Source: CAYJBH01 sp964368815
GTDB lineage: Bacteria; Bacillota; Clostridia; Oscillospirales; Ruminococcaceae
Direction of reading: 5' to 3'
Length of the DNA stretch: 24,544 bases
NCBI GenBank assembly: GCA_964368815.1
Contig: CAYJDA010000034.1
Coordinates: 1-24,544, forward strand
The number at the start of each line of letters is the position of its first letter. The first letter of the stretch is position 1. The notes beneath the pieces were generated by a model. It was not told the origin of the DNA and made no database searches. It worked only from the letters and a program-made list of their open reading frames with translations. Both the position numbers and the translations under genes were made by a program. This document shows positions 14,734-22,797 of the stretch, in pieces.

Positions 14734-16476
14734 TTAATTATTTTTAAAGGTTATCAAGCACGCCTCAAAAGGTTGCAACTTTCCGCTTTCAAGCGGTGAT
14801 GTACCGCGGGTTGAAAGCGTTTTGTCTATCATCATGCCTTTTGGTTGTTCATAGCTGAACTTTACCGTTTCTTCGCAGCAGTTTAATATCACCAAGGCCA
14901 TTTCCTGCCCCGAGCGACGTATAAATGCAAGATATTTATCACTATTGTTGTCTATCCATTCATAGTCACCCATTGAGAGAGCCTCGCTGTTTGCATGAAG
15001 TTTCGACGCTTTGCGATAGAACGAAAGGTTCGAGTTTTCCCGTGCCTCCTGCTCCTGAACAGTACAAGTTTTAGATTGTGGCGACATTGGTAGCCAGGTG
15101 GTATCAGCGGTACTAAAGCCAGCATTTTCCCCATCACTCCACTGCATGGGGGTTCGGCAGTGGTCACGTCCAACCATGCCGGCAATTTTAAAGGATTCTT
15201 CGTCGCTCATGCCGCGGTCTTTACACACGTTATAGTAAACAACGCCGTGCTGATCTTTATAAAAATCAAGCGACGGAACCTGCCAGCTTTCCATACCGAT
15301 TTCTTCGCCGTTATAGATAAATGGTGTGCCCTTTAAACCGAAGGTGTATACTGCGCCCCACTTAACCATATGCTCCTCGTTTGCACTATCATTGCAGAGT
15401 CCTTTGAGAATGCTGGCAATGCGAGGTTGATCGTGATTACCAAGCACAACTGTCGACCAATTTTCATAATTTCGGCAGACCGAATCATCAAGTTGCATCA
15501 TATTGCGGAGTTTGGTTGCAAGAGAATCTGCCTCTGCATCGTAATGTGCCGTGTCAAAAAGGGTACTCCAGTCAAAATTGTCTCCGCAATAGCTCTTTAT
15601 GGTGTGCAGATAGGTGAAGTTAAAGACAAGGTGTAGTTCATTGTGTTGACCGTAAAACTCTAGTGCCTGTTCCGTACCACCGGGGAAAACTTCACCGAGC
15701 AACATACGATCGTCGAATTCATTTACAATTTCACGCAATTCTTGCAGGCATTGATGAATTTGCCAATAGGACGGACGACGGAATATAACTTTTCCATCGG
15801 CATCGGTGGGATTTCCGCTGAGATCCTTAACCGGCAAAAGTGCATTTATCGCATCGAGGCGATAGCCGTCTACTCCAAATTCTAACCAATATTTCGCGAT
15901 GTCTAACATCTCTTTTTTAACTGCCGGGTTTTCCCAGTTGAGGTGAACCTGCTCTTTGGGCCAAAAATGAAAATAATAGTCATCGGTCGGCTCATTATAT
16001 TCCCAACTGGATCCCGAACTGATAAAGCATGTTTTGTTGTTTGGCTCTTTTCCGCCTTTTCCAGGCGCAAAAATATAGTAGTCGTGATATTTACTTTCTT
16101 TACTCTTGCATGCCTCGATAAACCAACGATGTTTGTTTGAGGTATAAGTTAACACGAGGTCAATAATGACCTTTATCCCCATAGAGTGTGCAGTGTCAAG
16201 CAAAACTCGCAAATCTTCCTTAGTTCCGAAGTCTGGATTAATGTTCATGAAATCGGACGAGTCGTACCCACAGTCAAAATATGGAGTCTCAAATATAGGT
16301 GATAGCCAGATACAGCCAACGCCGAGCGCCTTAAGATAGGGCAGTTTTTCGGTAACGCCGTTTAAATCTCCGATGCCGTCACCGTTCGAATCGTTAAAGG
16401 TTTGTACATATACCTCATAAACGGGTGCGGTATGCCACCATTTTGTTTTTTGTCCGTTACAAATTGTATTATTCAA
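14734..16476 (-). CDS. GH13 alpha-glucosidase/amylase-family enzyme with altered region I
   Basis: 580 residues, no signal peptide, built like oligo-1,6-glucosidases: (beta/alpha)8 barrel with B domain and a C-terminal beta domain (about 490-580). Present are the calcium loop DSNGDGIGD (29-37), region II GVDGYRLDAIN with nucleophile Asp208, region III LLGEVF with acid/base Glu262, and region IV GNHDQPR with His348-Asp349. Region I reads DLVLTYTS (106-113), where almost all GH13 members have DLVxNHTS; Thr110-Tyr111 replace Asn-His. The His normally contacts sugar in subsite -1, so specificity or mechanism may be shifted. The start is TTG at 16476, five bases after AAGGAAG. It lies 63 bp after the GH31 gene, in an operon with it and the MATE gene. 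Confidence 0.9.
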   Translation of the reverse strand: MNNTICNGQKTKWWHTAPVYEVYVQTFNDSNGDGIGDLNGVTEKLPYLKALGVGCIWLSPIFETPYFDCGYDSSDFMNINPDFGTKEDLRVLLDTAHSMGIKVIIDLVLTYTSNKHRWFIEACKSKESKYHDYYIFAPGKGGKEPNNKTCFISSGSSWEYNEPTDDYYFHFWPKEQVHLNWENPAVKKEMLDIAKYWLEFGVDGYRLDAINALLPVKDLSGNPTDADGKVIFRRPSYWQIHQCLQELREIVNEFDDRMLLGEVFPGGTEQALEFYGQHNELHLVFNFTYLHTIKSYCGDNFDWSTLFDTAHYDAEADSLATKLRNMMQLDDSVCRNYENWSTVVLGNHDQPRIASILKGLCNDSANEEHMVKWGAVYTFGLKGTPFIYNGEEIGMESWQVPSLDFYKDQHGVVYYNVCKDRGMSDEESFKIAGMVGRDHCRTPMQWSDGENAGFSTADTTWLPMSPQSKTCTVQEQEARENSNLSFYRKASKLHANSEALSMGDYEWIDNNSDKYLAFIRRSGQEMALVILNCCEETVKFSYEQPKGMMIDKTLSTRGTSPLESGKLQPFEACLITFKNN

Positions 16477-16539
16477 AGTTTCTTCCTTGTAAAAAAGATT
16501 ATTTTTAAGGTGATATAGATTCAGCTAATCTGTATGGGT

Positions 16540-18531
16540 TCAGTATATTTTTATGTCGCTTCCCTTTCGTGTAAAGATGGGCATTATTTCGATTGGTGCG
16601 TCAGCAATGATTGTCTGTCCGCCGTTATATTCTTTACCGGTGTAATCCTCAACCCAGTCGCATCCTTTCGGGAGATACACCTCTCGCTGCGTCATATTTT
16701 CGTATGTCACCGGAGCAACTAAAATTTCACGACCAAACATGTACTGATCTTCCGGAAGGTATGCTTTTTCATCATTTGGAAACTCAACAAAAAGCGGACG
16801 CATAATTGAAACACCTGTCTTGGAAGCCTCTTTCATATACTCCATGATATAGGGACGCAGTTTATCACGAATGTGAATAAAGTTGACGACAATTTTTTCC
16901 ACCGCCTCACCGTATGACCACGGCTCATTCGGACCACCAGACCCCATAATTCCATCTATCGTTTCCTCTCTCGGCTCACGATTACCGTGGTTACGAAATA
17001 CTGAGCAAAAAGCACCGAACTGAAACCATCGCACAAACAGTTCTCGGAACCACTCTTCGCGGGGGTCACCCTTATTAAATCCTCCAATATCACTTGTCCA
17101 CCACGCTACACCTGCAACCGAGGCGTTTAATCCCACTTTTATCTGTCTACGGAAAAGATCGAAGGTAGAAACGGTATCACCCGACCATAGCACCGAGTCG
17201 TACTTTTGGCATCCCAGCCAGCCGGAACGCACCAGATTAATCACATCGGTTTGACCTGCCACATGCTGACCATCATAAAAGGTCTTTAGATAGCAGTTGG
17301 GGTAAACATTGGCAACCTGCATACCGTTACCCAAGTGATAGCGGGTGTTTGCCGGTTCATAAGGACGAATTTCCGGTTCAGCCTGATCCAACCAGAACAT
17401 TCGATACCCCTTGTCGAAATAGTTTTTCTTTATGGTATTCCAAACAAATTTTCTTGCATCGGGGTTGGTTGCATCGAAATAGGTAAGAGTTCCGCTCATC
17501 ATAAAGAGTGCCTGAACCCCTCGTTCGGCTCGCAAAAGATAATCGCGCGAGCTCATTTCAAGATAGTTCACACTGTCCGGTTCCACCGTAGGCCAGATGG
17601 ATACGACTACCTTTATTCCCATTTCTTCCAATTCTGTGATAATGTCTTCCGGTTTTGGCCAACGACTTTCCTCGAAGCAAAAATCACCTTGATGTGGCCA
17701 ATGAAAAAAGTCAATTACCATGACCGATACCGGAATATTACGCTTTTTAAATGCCTTAGCTACAGCAACGAATTCCTCTTGAGTTTTGTATCGCAGTTTG
17801 CTTTGCCAAAATCCGGAAGCGTACTCCGGCATAACACTGCAACGTCCTGTTAATTCGGTATATTTACTGATAATCTCGTATGGCGTATCCTCACAAAAAA
17901 TTATATAATCCGTCTCTTCACATTCATCTGCAGTCCATACTGTTGCATTTTTTGCAAACTCGACCTGTCCTATGGCTGGGTTGTTCCAGATGAACCCGTA
18001 ACCTTTAGATGACAGGGCAAATGGTATGGTCGTGTGTGTGTTCATCTGGCGAAGATCCAGTGTTGTGTATTTAAGGTCTAAACAATCGTTTGGATACTGC
18101 CCCATGCCGTAGATATGCTCGTCTTTGGGTGAACGAAAACACAGACGATGTTTGAACATGTTTCCACCGACATGGTTATATTCCCTCGCTCGGCGCAGCG
18201 GGACAAGACGACCTTCGCCGTCGTTCCAATATTCCGTAAGCATTTCTTCGCCGCTTTTGTTATAAAATGTCAACATGCCTGCCGTGTTTATAAAACAGCT
18301 GATGTTGCCATTTTTGATAAGATAGCCGTCCTCGGTCTCTTCTATATCAAGTTTTGTTGCCTCAACCTGCTCCAGCTCCCAGCGCGCCTCAACAAACTTT
18401 GTGTTTCGTGTACCGATAACACGCAGTGCACCTTCACCCCACGACATGATTTTTATTTTTTCGCCGGTATAGTCCCAGATAATATGATCGTCTGCAACTT
18501 TAAAATTTGTTTTATTCGATAAAATGTACAT
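16540..18531 (-). CDS. GH31 alpha-xylosidase/alpha-glucosidase
   Basis: 663 residues without a signal peptide. The N-terminal beta-sandwich carries YGMGQYPNDCLDL (141-153). The barrel has VMVIDFFHW (270-278), the nucleophile loop FWLDQAEPE (379-387) with Asp382, VLWSGD (447-452) with likely acid/base Asp452, and WWTSDIGGF (477-485). The DxAEPE form of the nucleophile loop is commoner in alpha-xylosidase-type members than in maltase types, so removal of alpha-linked xylose or glucose from oligosaccharides is the best guess. First gene of the GH31-GH13-MATE operon, preceded by an unusually long leader of about 280 nt and a GGAG site 11 bases from the ATG. LacI-type operators flank its promoter. 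Confidence 0.92.
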   Translation of the reverse strand: MYILSNKTNFKVADDHIIWDYTGEKIKIMSWGEGALRVIGTRNTKFVEARWELEQVEATKLDIEETEDGYLIKNGNISCFINTAGMLTFYNKSGEEMLTEYWNDGEGRLVPLRRAREYNHVGGNMFKHRLCFRSPKDEHIYGMGQYPNDCLDLKYTTLDLRQMNTHTTIPFALSSKGYGFIWNNPAIGQVEFAKNATVWTADECEETDYIIFCEDTPYEIISKYTELTGRCSVMPEYASGFWQSKLRYKTQEEFVAVAKAFKKRNIPVSVMVIDFFHWPHQGDFCFEESRWPKPEDIITELEEMGIKVVVSIWPTVEPDSVNYLEMSSRDYLLRAERGVQALFMMSGTLTYFDATNPDARKFVWNTIKKNYFDKGYRMFWLDQAEPEIRPYEPANTRYHLGNGMQVANVYPNCYLKTFYDGQHVAGQTDVINLVRSGWLGCQKYDSVLWSGDTVSTFDLFRRQIKVGLNASVAGVAWWTSDIGGFNKGDPREEWFRELFVRWFQFGAFCSVFRNHGNREPREETIDGIMGSGGPNEPWSYGEAVEKIVVNFIHIRDKLRPYIMEYMKEASKTGVSIMRPLFVEFPNDEKAYLPEDQYMFGREILVAPVTYENMTQREVYLPKGCDWVEDYTGKEYNGGQTIIADAPIEIMPIFTRKGSDIKIY

Positions 18532-18782
18532 TAATATCTATACTCCTTCACTTTTTTCGATAAGAATAATAATTAGTTGTAATTCACGTCTGGTAGGTAG
18601 TTATAAACTGAGGTAAAAGGTTTTATATCAGTCCGCAGGCGTGATATATCAAAAATCTGTCTTGCAAATGTATCAATTCACCCTCTAATAGCTCAATAGC
18701 TGTGAAAAAACAATCAATCTATCGGTGTATGTAGCAATACAAATTCGTAATCGTTAAACTATCGTCATATAAAACACCTCCT
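18532..18782 (-). other. Long 5' leader with strong RBS and four-codon ORF (decayed gene or regulatory leader)
   Basis: On the minus strand AGGAGGTG (plus 18775-18782) stands six bases before ATG at 18768, an ideal start, but the frame reads M-T-I-V then stop (18754-18768). Further on, a 34-codon open stretch without start ends at 18573 with SVYNYLPDVNYN. This could be a gene destroyed by deletion, or a leader peptide that tunes GH31 expression. I see no riboswitch I can name. Confidence 0.4.
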
Positions 18783-18787
18783 GAATT

Positions 18788-18846
18788 TTGAATGCGTATT
18801 CAATTTATCCTTTGTCCATAGTATCACTTTTTGAATACGTAGTCAA
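18788..18846 (-). promoter_or_regulatory. GH31-operon promoter with two LacI-type operators
   Basis: The minus-strand promoter is TTGACT (plus 18841-18846), 17 bp, TACTAT (plus 18818-18823). Operator 1, TTGAATGCGTATTCAA (18788-18803), lies just past the start point. Operator 2, TTGAATACGTAGTCAA (18831-18846), covers the -35. Both are 16-bp near-palindromes with the central CG pair typical of LacI/GalR sites, 43 bp apart centre to centre, about four helical turns, so cooperative binding or a small loop is possible. Confidence 0.8.
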
Positions 18847-18909
18847 TTATAATATCTCATAATTTTTTTGATAGTTTCACTAATGTAATTTTTAAGCTAG
18901 CAAAAAGTG

Positions 18910-18938
18910 TTGACTTTCACCAATATGTATAGGATAAT
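18910..18938 (+). promoter_or_regulatory. Promoter of the LacI-family gene
   Basis: TTGACT (18910-18915), a 17-bp spacer and GATAAT (18933-18938). The start point would be about 23 nt before the ATG at 18968. It is divergent from the GH31 promoter and about 64 bp from operator 2. Confidence 0.65.
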
Positions 18939-18967
18939 AATTTCGTATATTGAAATGGGAGATACCA

Positions 18968-20008
18968 ATGAAGCGCACTACACTTGCTGACATCGTCAAA
19001 TACACCGGATTGAGCAACACAACAGTGTATAACGTATTGCACAACAGGGTACCGGTATCGAAAAAGACGGCACAAAAAGTATACGACGCTTGTGAAGCTT
19101 TATCATACTCCACCAATAAAGCGGCAAGCTTTCTTGCAAAAAACACGGTGCACAGTGTAAATTGTTCGATGTATACCGACCATATTTCGCATTACAATCA
19201 TTATGTTGAGGAATTGCAAAAAGGTATTAATGATGCCGGAAATGATAACCGTGATTTCGGTTTAAATGTTGTTTTAGACATTACAAAAAACGTCGATCCT
19301 AAAATCCAGTCGGAAAGGCTGTTAAAGCGCTATAAGGAGGGGGTACGGCACTTTTTGGTGCTCCCTTCAGATGAAAAATTTCTTTCTGAGTGTATCGACT
19401 ATCTGGTGGACAATGGTAGTACGGTTTTTACCGTCAATATGGATCTTGCAAACAGCAAACGGCAATGTTATTTCGGAGCTGACTATAAAAAAAGCGGTAG
19501 CCTTGCCGCCTCGGTTCTTTGCGGTACTCACAAAAACGGAATCATTGCAATGCTTTTATCACCCATCGATGACAAGCGCAACATTACAATGCGACGTGAA
19601 GGCATCTATGCTTATCTGCAAGAGCATGGTGGAATATCGTATAGAGAATATCTCGTTTATGACAACCCGAAAAAGAATATAAGCATCCTATCCGAGATAT
19701 CTAAAACACCCAATATTATTGGGGTTATAGACCTTGCGGGATTTTTAGATATGAACATAGAAGCCTACAACAACATGTATGGAAACTTCTCAGTCCCTAT
19801 ACTCACCTACGACTGCTCAAAAAAAACCATGACACTTTTAGCACAAAACAAAATAATAGCAACGGTGGATCAGTCCCTCTACCTCCAGAGCTATAAATGT
19901 GTCACACGACTTTTTGAGGTTGCATGTGACAAAACCTCCGAAATAAACCCCACCGAATTATCCCCTTTAAATGTTGTTTTTAAGGAAAACATGGATTGCA
20001 GGAACTAG
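18968..20008 (+). CDS. LacI/GalR-family transcriptional regulator
   Basis: 346 residues from ATG 18968, six bases after GGGAG; an in-frame TTG at 18950 lacks a ribosome-binding site. The helix-turn-helix is MKRTTLADIVKYTGLSNTTV (1-20) with recognition helix NTTVYNVLHNR, followed by the hinge region ALSYSTNKAASFLAKN (44-59). Residues about 60-346 form a periplasmic-binding-protein-like sugar-sensing domain. The recognition helix has TVYN rather than the usual TVSR, which may match its TTGAATACG operators. It stands divergent to the GH31-GH13-MATE operon and very likely represses it until an alpha-glycoside or its product binds. Confidence 0.93.
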   Translation: MKRTTLADIVKYTGLSNTTVYNVLHNRVPVSKKTAQKVYDACEALSYSTNKAASFLAKNTVHSVNCSMYTDHISHYNHYVEELQKGINDAGNDNRDFGLNVVLDITKNVDPKIQSERLLKRYKEGVRHFLVLPSDEKFLSECIDYLVDNGSTVFTVNMDLANSKRQCYFGADYKKSGSLAASVLCGTHKNGIIAMLLSPIDDKRNITMRREGIYAYLQEHGGISYREYLVYDNPKKNISILSEISKTPNIIGVIDLAGFLDMNIEAYNNMYGNFSVPILTYDCSKKTMTLLAQNKIIATVDQSLYLQSYKCVTRLFEVACDKTSEINPTELSPLNVVFKENMDCRN

Positions 20009-20022
20009 TTTGGGTTAACAGC

Positions 20023-20051
20023 TTGTATTTATTTATTAATTGAAATATAAT
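20023..20051 (+). promoter_or_regulatory. Candidate promoter of the two-component system
   Basis: TTGTAT (20023-20028), 17 bp, perfect TATAAT (20046-20051), about 100 bp before the kinase gene. The region is AT-rich, so some chance of a false match remains. Confidence 0.5.
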
Positions 20052-20150
20052 ATACTCAATGGGTGCATGTTTTCACTGCCTGAGGTGACTACTGAAATCA
20101 ATGTGCCTGTAATTCTAGAAACAAATTTTTTGAAGGTATAAATTTGTTTT

Positions 20151-21854
20151 ATGTTTGGGGCAGTTATTCTTATGAAACGTAGATTAAGTAGTATTTTATT
20201 GATATGGGCGGTATTGTTCTGCGTTATTGTTGCAGGACTTTCTACCTTTATTCTTAATTTAATTATGTCGCAGGAGGTGGATGATGGTGTGCGTGAGGCA
20301 TATATCGGTGGATTAGAGCAGGTTGCAATTTCTATGGAGGATAATTTTCACAACCTTTCCACTTTTTCCTATCATTTCACCCCTTATAGCGGGGTGGGTG
20401 AGCAGATATCCACCTATTACTCTACCGATGAAATCTTTGAAAAGAAGACGAGCCGCGAAGCTATCATAAGTGAACTTGGCATTTTGTTATTTGTAAACCA
20501 CAATATTGGCCTTGGCGCAATTTACAATACATTGGACACTCAAGATATTTTAAGTAACCACATGCTGGAGGGTGGGGTAGAACTTATGGATGGCGAGATA
20601 TTGTTATCTCAAAATCAAATTACCTACTTTATGCCTAAACAGAGTATCACAACCTCAAGTAATCGACCGGTATTGTCTTCAATTTATGAATATAGGTTAA
20701 CCGGAACAAGCGAGCAGATTATTAAAATTTACGCAGAAACATCTTTTGAAAATACGCAGCGATTAATGGATAGCACACTTTTTCCGGAACAGATGTGCTT
20801 GCTAATGTTAAACGAGGATATGCAGGTAGTATTATCCGAAAACGAAGACATTTATTCAATCGGAACAAAGTTGAATATTCTCTCAAAGGAGCAGTTTGGT
20901 GAAACCGATGGTTATACCTATTATCAATCCATTAATAATCAAGGTTGGCGCTTTGTAGGTATTATAGACAATACCGATGCAAACGATATAAAAATGGCTC
21001 AAATGTTTAAATATATAGCGGTATTTCCTTTATTTTTACTAATTGCAGTAATATTTTGTTTCATTGTTTACCACCTTGTAAATCTGCCTTTAAGAGAGTT
21101 TTACTACGGCATTGCACATCTGGAGCAGGGGGATTTTTCCACAACGATACCCTATACAGGGCTTTACGAAATTGACACACTAAATGGACAAATAAACCGC
21201 GCTAAAGCCACCATCAATAACCTTATACAGGATATTAAAAAATCCGAGAAACAGCGAAGTGAGGCACAGATAAGTAAACTCAGGTCTCAAATTAATCCTC
21301 ATTTTCTGCTAAACACGCTTAACACCCTTCGTTGGTGTGCATTATCGAGTGGTGAACAACAAATAACCAACATAACTACCGATCTTACCAAGATGCTATC
21401 GTATAATCTTCGCAACGATAAAAACACAGCAACCCTCGGTCAGGAGCTGGATGTTGCAGAAACATATTTAAGACTTCAGCAAAACAGAATAGATTTCACC
21501 TATGGCACAACCAACAACTGCGGCGATGCAGTTTTTGAAATGACAATACCGAGATTTATTCTGCAACCGTTAGTAGAAAACAGTATCCTACATAGTAAAA
21601 CAGAGGATTTACATATAGAAATACAGCTGGAGATGACCGAGCACAACATCCTTCTTCACGTAATCGACAATGGTGGCGGAACCTCTGCAGAACAGCTCGA
21701 CAAGCTAAATGCATTAAACTATCAGCCGGGTAATAGCTCTATTGGAGTAGCTTTTGTTGTAATGGCTATGAATGAACACTATAATAAAACCGGATGTGTT
21801 TCCTTTAAAAATAATGATATCGGCGGTATGACCGTAACACTGACACTGCTGTAA
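20151..21854 (+). CDS. YesM-type sensor histidine kinase
   Basis: 567 residues. Membrane helices at about 12-37 and 286-310 enclose a roughly 250-residue extracellular sensor domain. A HAMP-like linker (about 311-365) leads to the His_kinase domain, with SQINPHFLLNTLNTLRW (379-395) and phospho-acceptor His384. The ATPase domain has an N-box VENSILHS (475-482) and DNGGG (506-510). The usual closing G2 box (GIGLxNVxxRL) is replaced by SIGVAFVVMAMNEHY. The start at 20151 or an ATG at 20172 (MKRRLSS) are both possible; the latter gives a more typical short cytoplasmic tail. It is followed 12 bp on by its response regulator. Such pairs control carbohydrate ABC importers in Firmicutes. Confidence 0.9.
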   Translation: MFGAVILMKRRLSSILLIWAVLFCVIVAGLSTFILNLIMSQEVDDGVREAYIGGLEQVAISMEDNFHNLSTFSYHFTPYSGVGEQISTYYSTDEIFEKKTSREAIISELGILLFVNHNIGLGAIYNTLDTQDILSNHMLEGGVELMDGEILLSQNQITYFMPKQSITTSSNRPVLSSIYEYRLTGTSEQIIKIYAETSFENTQRLMDSTLFPEQMCLLMLNEDMQVVLSENEDIYSIGTKLNILSKEQFGETDGYTYYQSINNQGWRFVGIIDNTDANDIKMAQMFKYIAVFPLFLLIAVIFCFIVYHLVNLPLREFYYGIAHLEQGDFSTTIPYTGLYEIDTLNGQINRAKATINNLIQDIKKSEKQRSEAQISKLRSQINPHFLLNTLNTLRWCALSSGEQQITNITTDLTKMLSYNLRNDKNTATLGQELDVAETYLRLQQNRIDFTYGTTNNCGDAVFEMTIPRFILQPLVENSILHSKTEDLHIEIQLEMTEHNILLHVIDNGGGTSAEQLDKLNALNYQPGNSSIGVAFVVMAMNEHYNKTGCVSFKNNDIGGMTVTLTLL

Positions 21855-21866
21855 ACGGAGGTTAAT

Positions 21867-22613
21867 TTGATAAAAGTTTTGATAGTAGATGACGATAAGC
21901 TGGTAAGGCTCGGTCTTATCACCGCAATGCCATGGATCGAGCACGGTATGCAGGTGGTAGGTGATGTAGGCAGTGGACAAAAAGCTGTTGAGTTTATTGA
22001 AAATAATGCAGTTGACCTTGTTTTGACCGACCTTGAAATGCCGGGCATGTTCGGTCTTGAGCTATTAAAACAGCTACGTACAAGAAAACCCGACCTATTT
22101 TGCGCCGTGCTTACCATGCACCAAGAATTTGACTACATTCAGGAAGCTTTGCGGCTTGGTGTTCTAGACTATATAATTAAAGCAGACCTTGGTAGAGAGG
22201 AGTTTGACGATGTATTAAGGCGCCTTGCACTACGAATCAAAAACTCTGAAACACACATTGAAACTCAAAACGATAACGAAGCACCAACAAGCGAAATTCA
22301 TAAATGCATTCTTCGAGCCGTTGATATAATTAAAACCGAGCACAACAGCCATCCAACATCTACCGAAATGGCCAAGAGGGTAAATATGAGCAGAAGCTAT
22401 TTTTGCACCTGTTTTAAACAAATAATCGGAGAATCTTACAACAATTTTTTTAAAACAACACGTTTAGAGAGGGCAAAAAAATTACTTAAAACCACAGATA
22501 AAAGCGTTGCATGGATAGCATACGAAACCGGATATGCAAATGATAAATATTTTTCAACAATATTTAAGGACTACACGGGGTTATCCCCTTCGGAATATCG
22601 CAGGGATTCGTAA
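21867..22613 (+). CDS. YesN-type response regulator with AraC DNA-binding domain
   Basis: 248 residues. The receiver domain (1-120) has acidic Asp8-Asp9-Asp10, phospho-acceptor Asp55 in VLTDLEMPG, Thr83 and Lys105. The AraC-type double helix-turn-helix fills 145-248 with the family end signature AWIAYETGYANDKYFSTIFK and GLSPSEYRR. The long middle region of many YesN proteins is missing, so this is a compact form. The start is TTG at 21867, five bases after GGAGG; an ATG near the N-terminus is absent. Co-transcribed with the sensor kinase. Its probable target is the direct repeat before the binding-protein gene at 22798. Confidence 0.93.
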   Translation: MIKVLIVDDDKLVRLGLITAMPWIEHGMQVVGDVGSGQKAVEFIENNAVDLVLTDLEMPGMFGLELLKQLRTRKPDLFCAVLTMHQEFDYIQEALRLGVLDYIIKADLGREEFDDVLRRLALRIKNSETHIETQNDNEAPTSEIHKCILRAVDIIKTEHNSHPTSTEMAKRVNMSRSYFCTCFKQIIGESYNNFFKTTRLERAKKLLKTTDKSVAWIAYETGYANDKYFSTIFKDYTGLSPSEYRRDS

Positions 22614-22620
22614 AGGTTAA

Positions 22621-22683
22621 AAACAATAATTCAGGTTTGATTTTGTTTAATGATGTAACAGAATCAAACCTGAATTATTGTTT
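22621..22683. terminator. Long perfect hairpin between response regulator and binding-protein gene
   Basis: Arms 22621-22642 and 22662-22683 are perfect 22-bp complements (AAACAATAATTCAGGTTTGA and so on). Pairing can go on for about five more steps to leave a 9-nt loop. No proper T-run follows. It begins 7 bp after the response-regulator stop. It may end that transcript, or block read-through so that the binding protein depends on its own promoter. The length is unusual for a simple terminator. Confidence 0.6.
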
Positions 22684-22697
22684 ACACAGAACAAAAT

Positions 22698-22750
22698 TGC
22701 ACAAATAGTGTACTATTTATGCACAAATTATGTCAAAAGCGTGATAAAAT
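22698..22750 (+). promoter_or_regulatory. Promoter with direct repeats for an AraC-type activator
   Basis: TGCACAAATAGTGT (22698-22711) and TGCACAAATTATGT (22720-22733) are direct repeats exactly 22 bp apart, two helical turns. An extended -10, TGATAAAAT, ends at 22750 with TAAAAT at 22745-22750. The -35 position (about 22722-22727) falls inside the second repeat and is not consensus. This is the layout of class II activation by AraC-type proteins. AAATAGT-GT-ACTATTT at 22703-22718 is also a palindrome. Confidence 0.65.
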
Positions 22751-22797
22751 TTTATTGTTGGTAAACATAACACACATTAACTGAGGAGGAAATGCAC

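Noticed and set aside
17335..17853. 172-codon plus-strand ORF inside the GH31 gene
   Set aside because: Antisense to the catalytic region of GH31, no start signals.
18788..18846. LacI-type operators read as CcpA cre sites
   Set aside because: They share the central CG common to the LacI family but have T at the conserved A position; the adjacent LacI-family gene explains them better.
22728..22750. Possible CcpA cre site before the large binding-protein gene (TCAAAAGCGTGATAA)
   Set aside because: Spacing and outer bases do not fit the cre consensus; one base too long and lacking the final CA.
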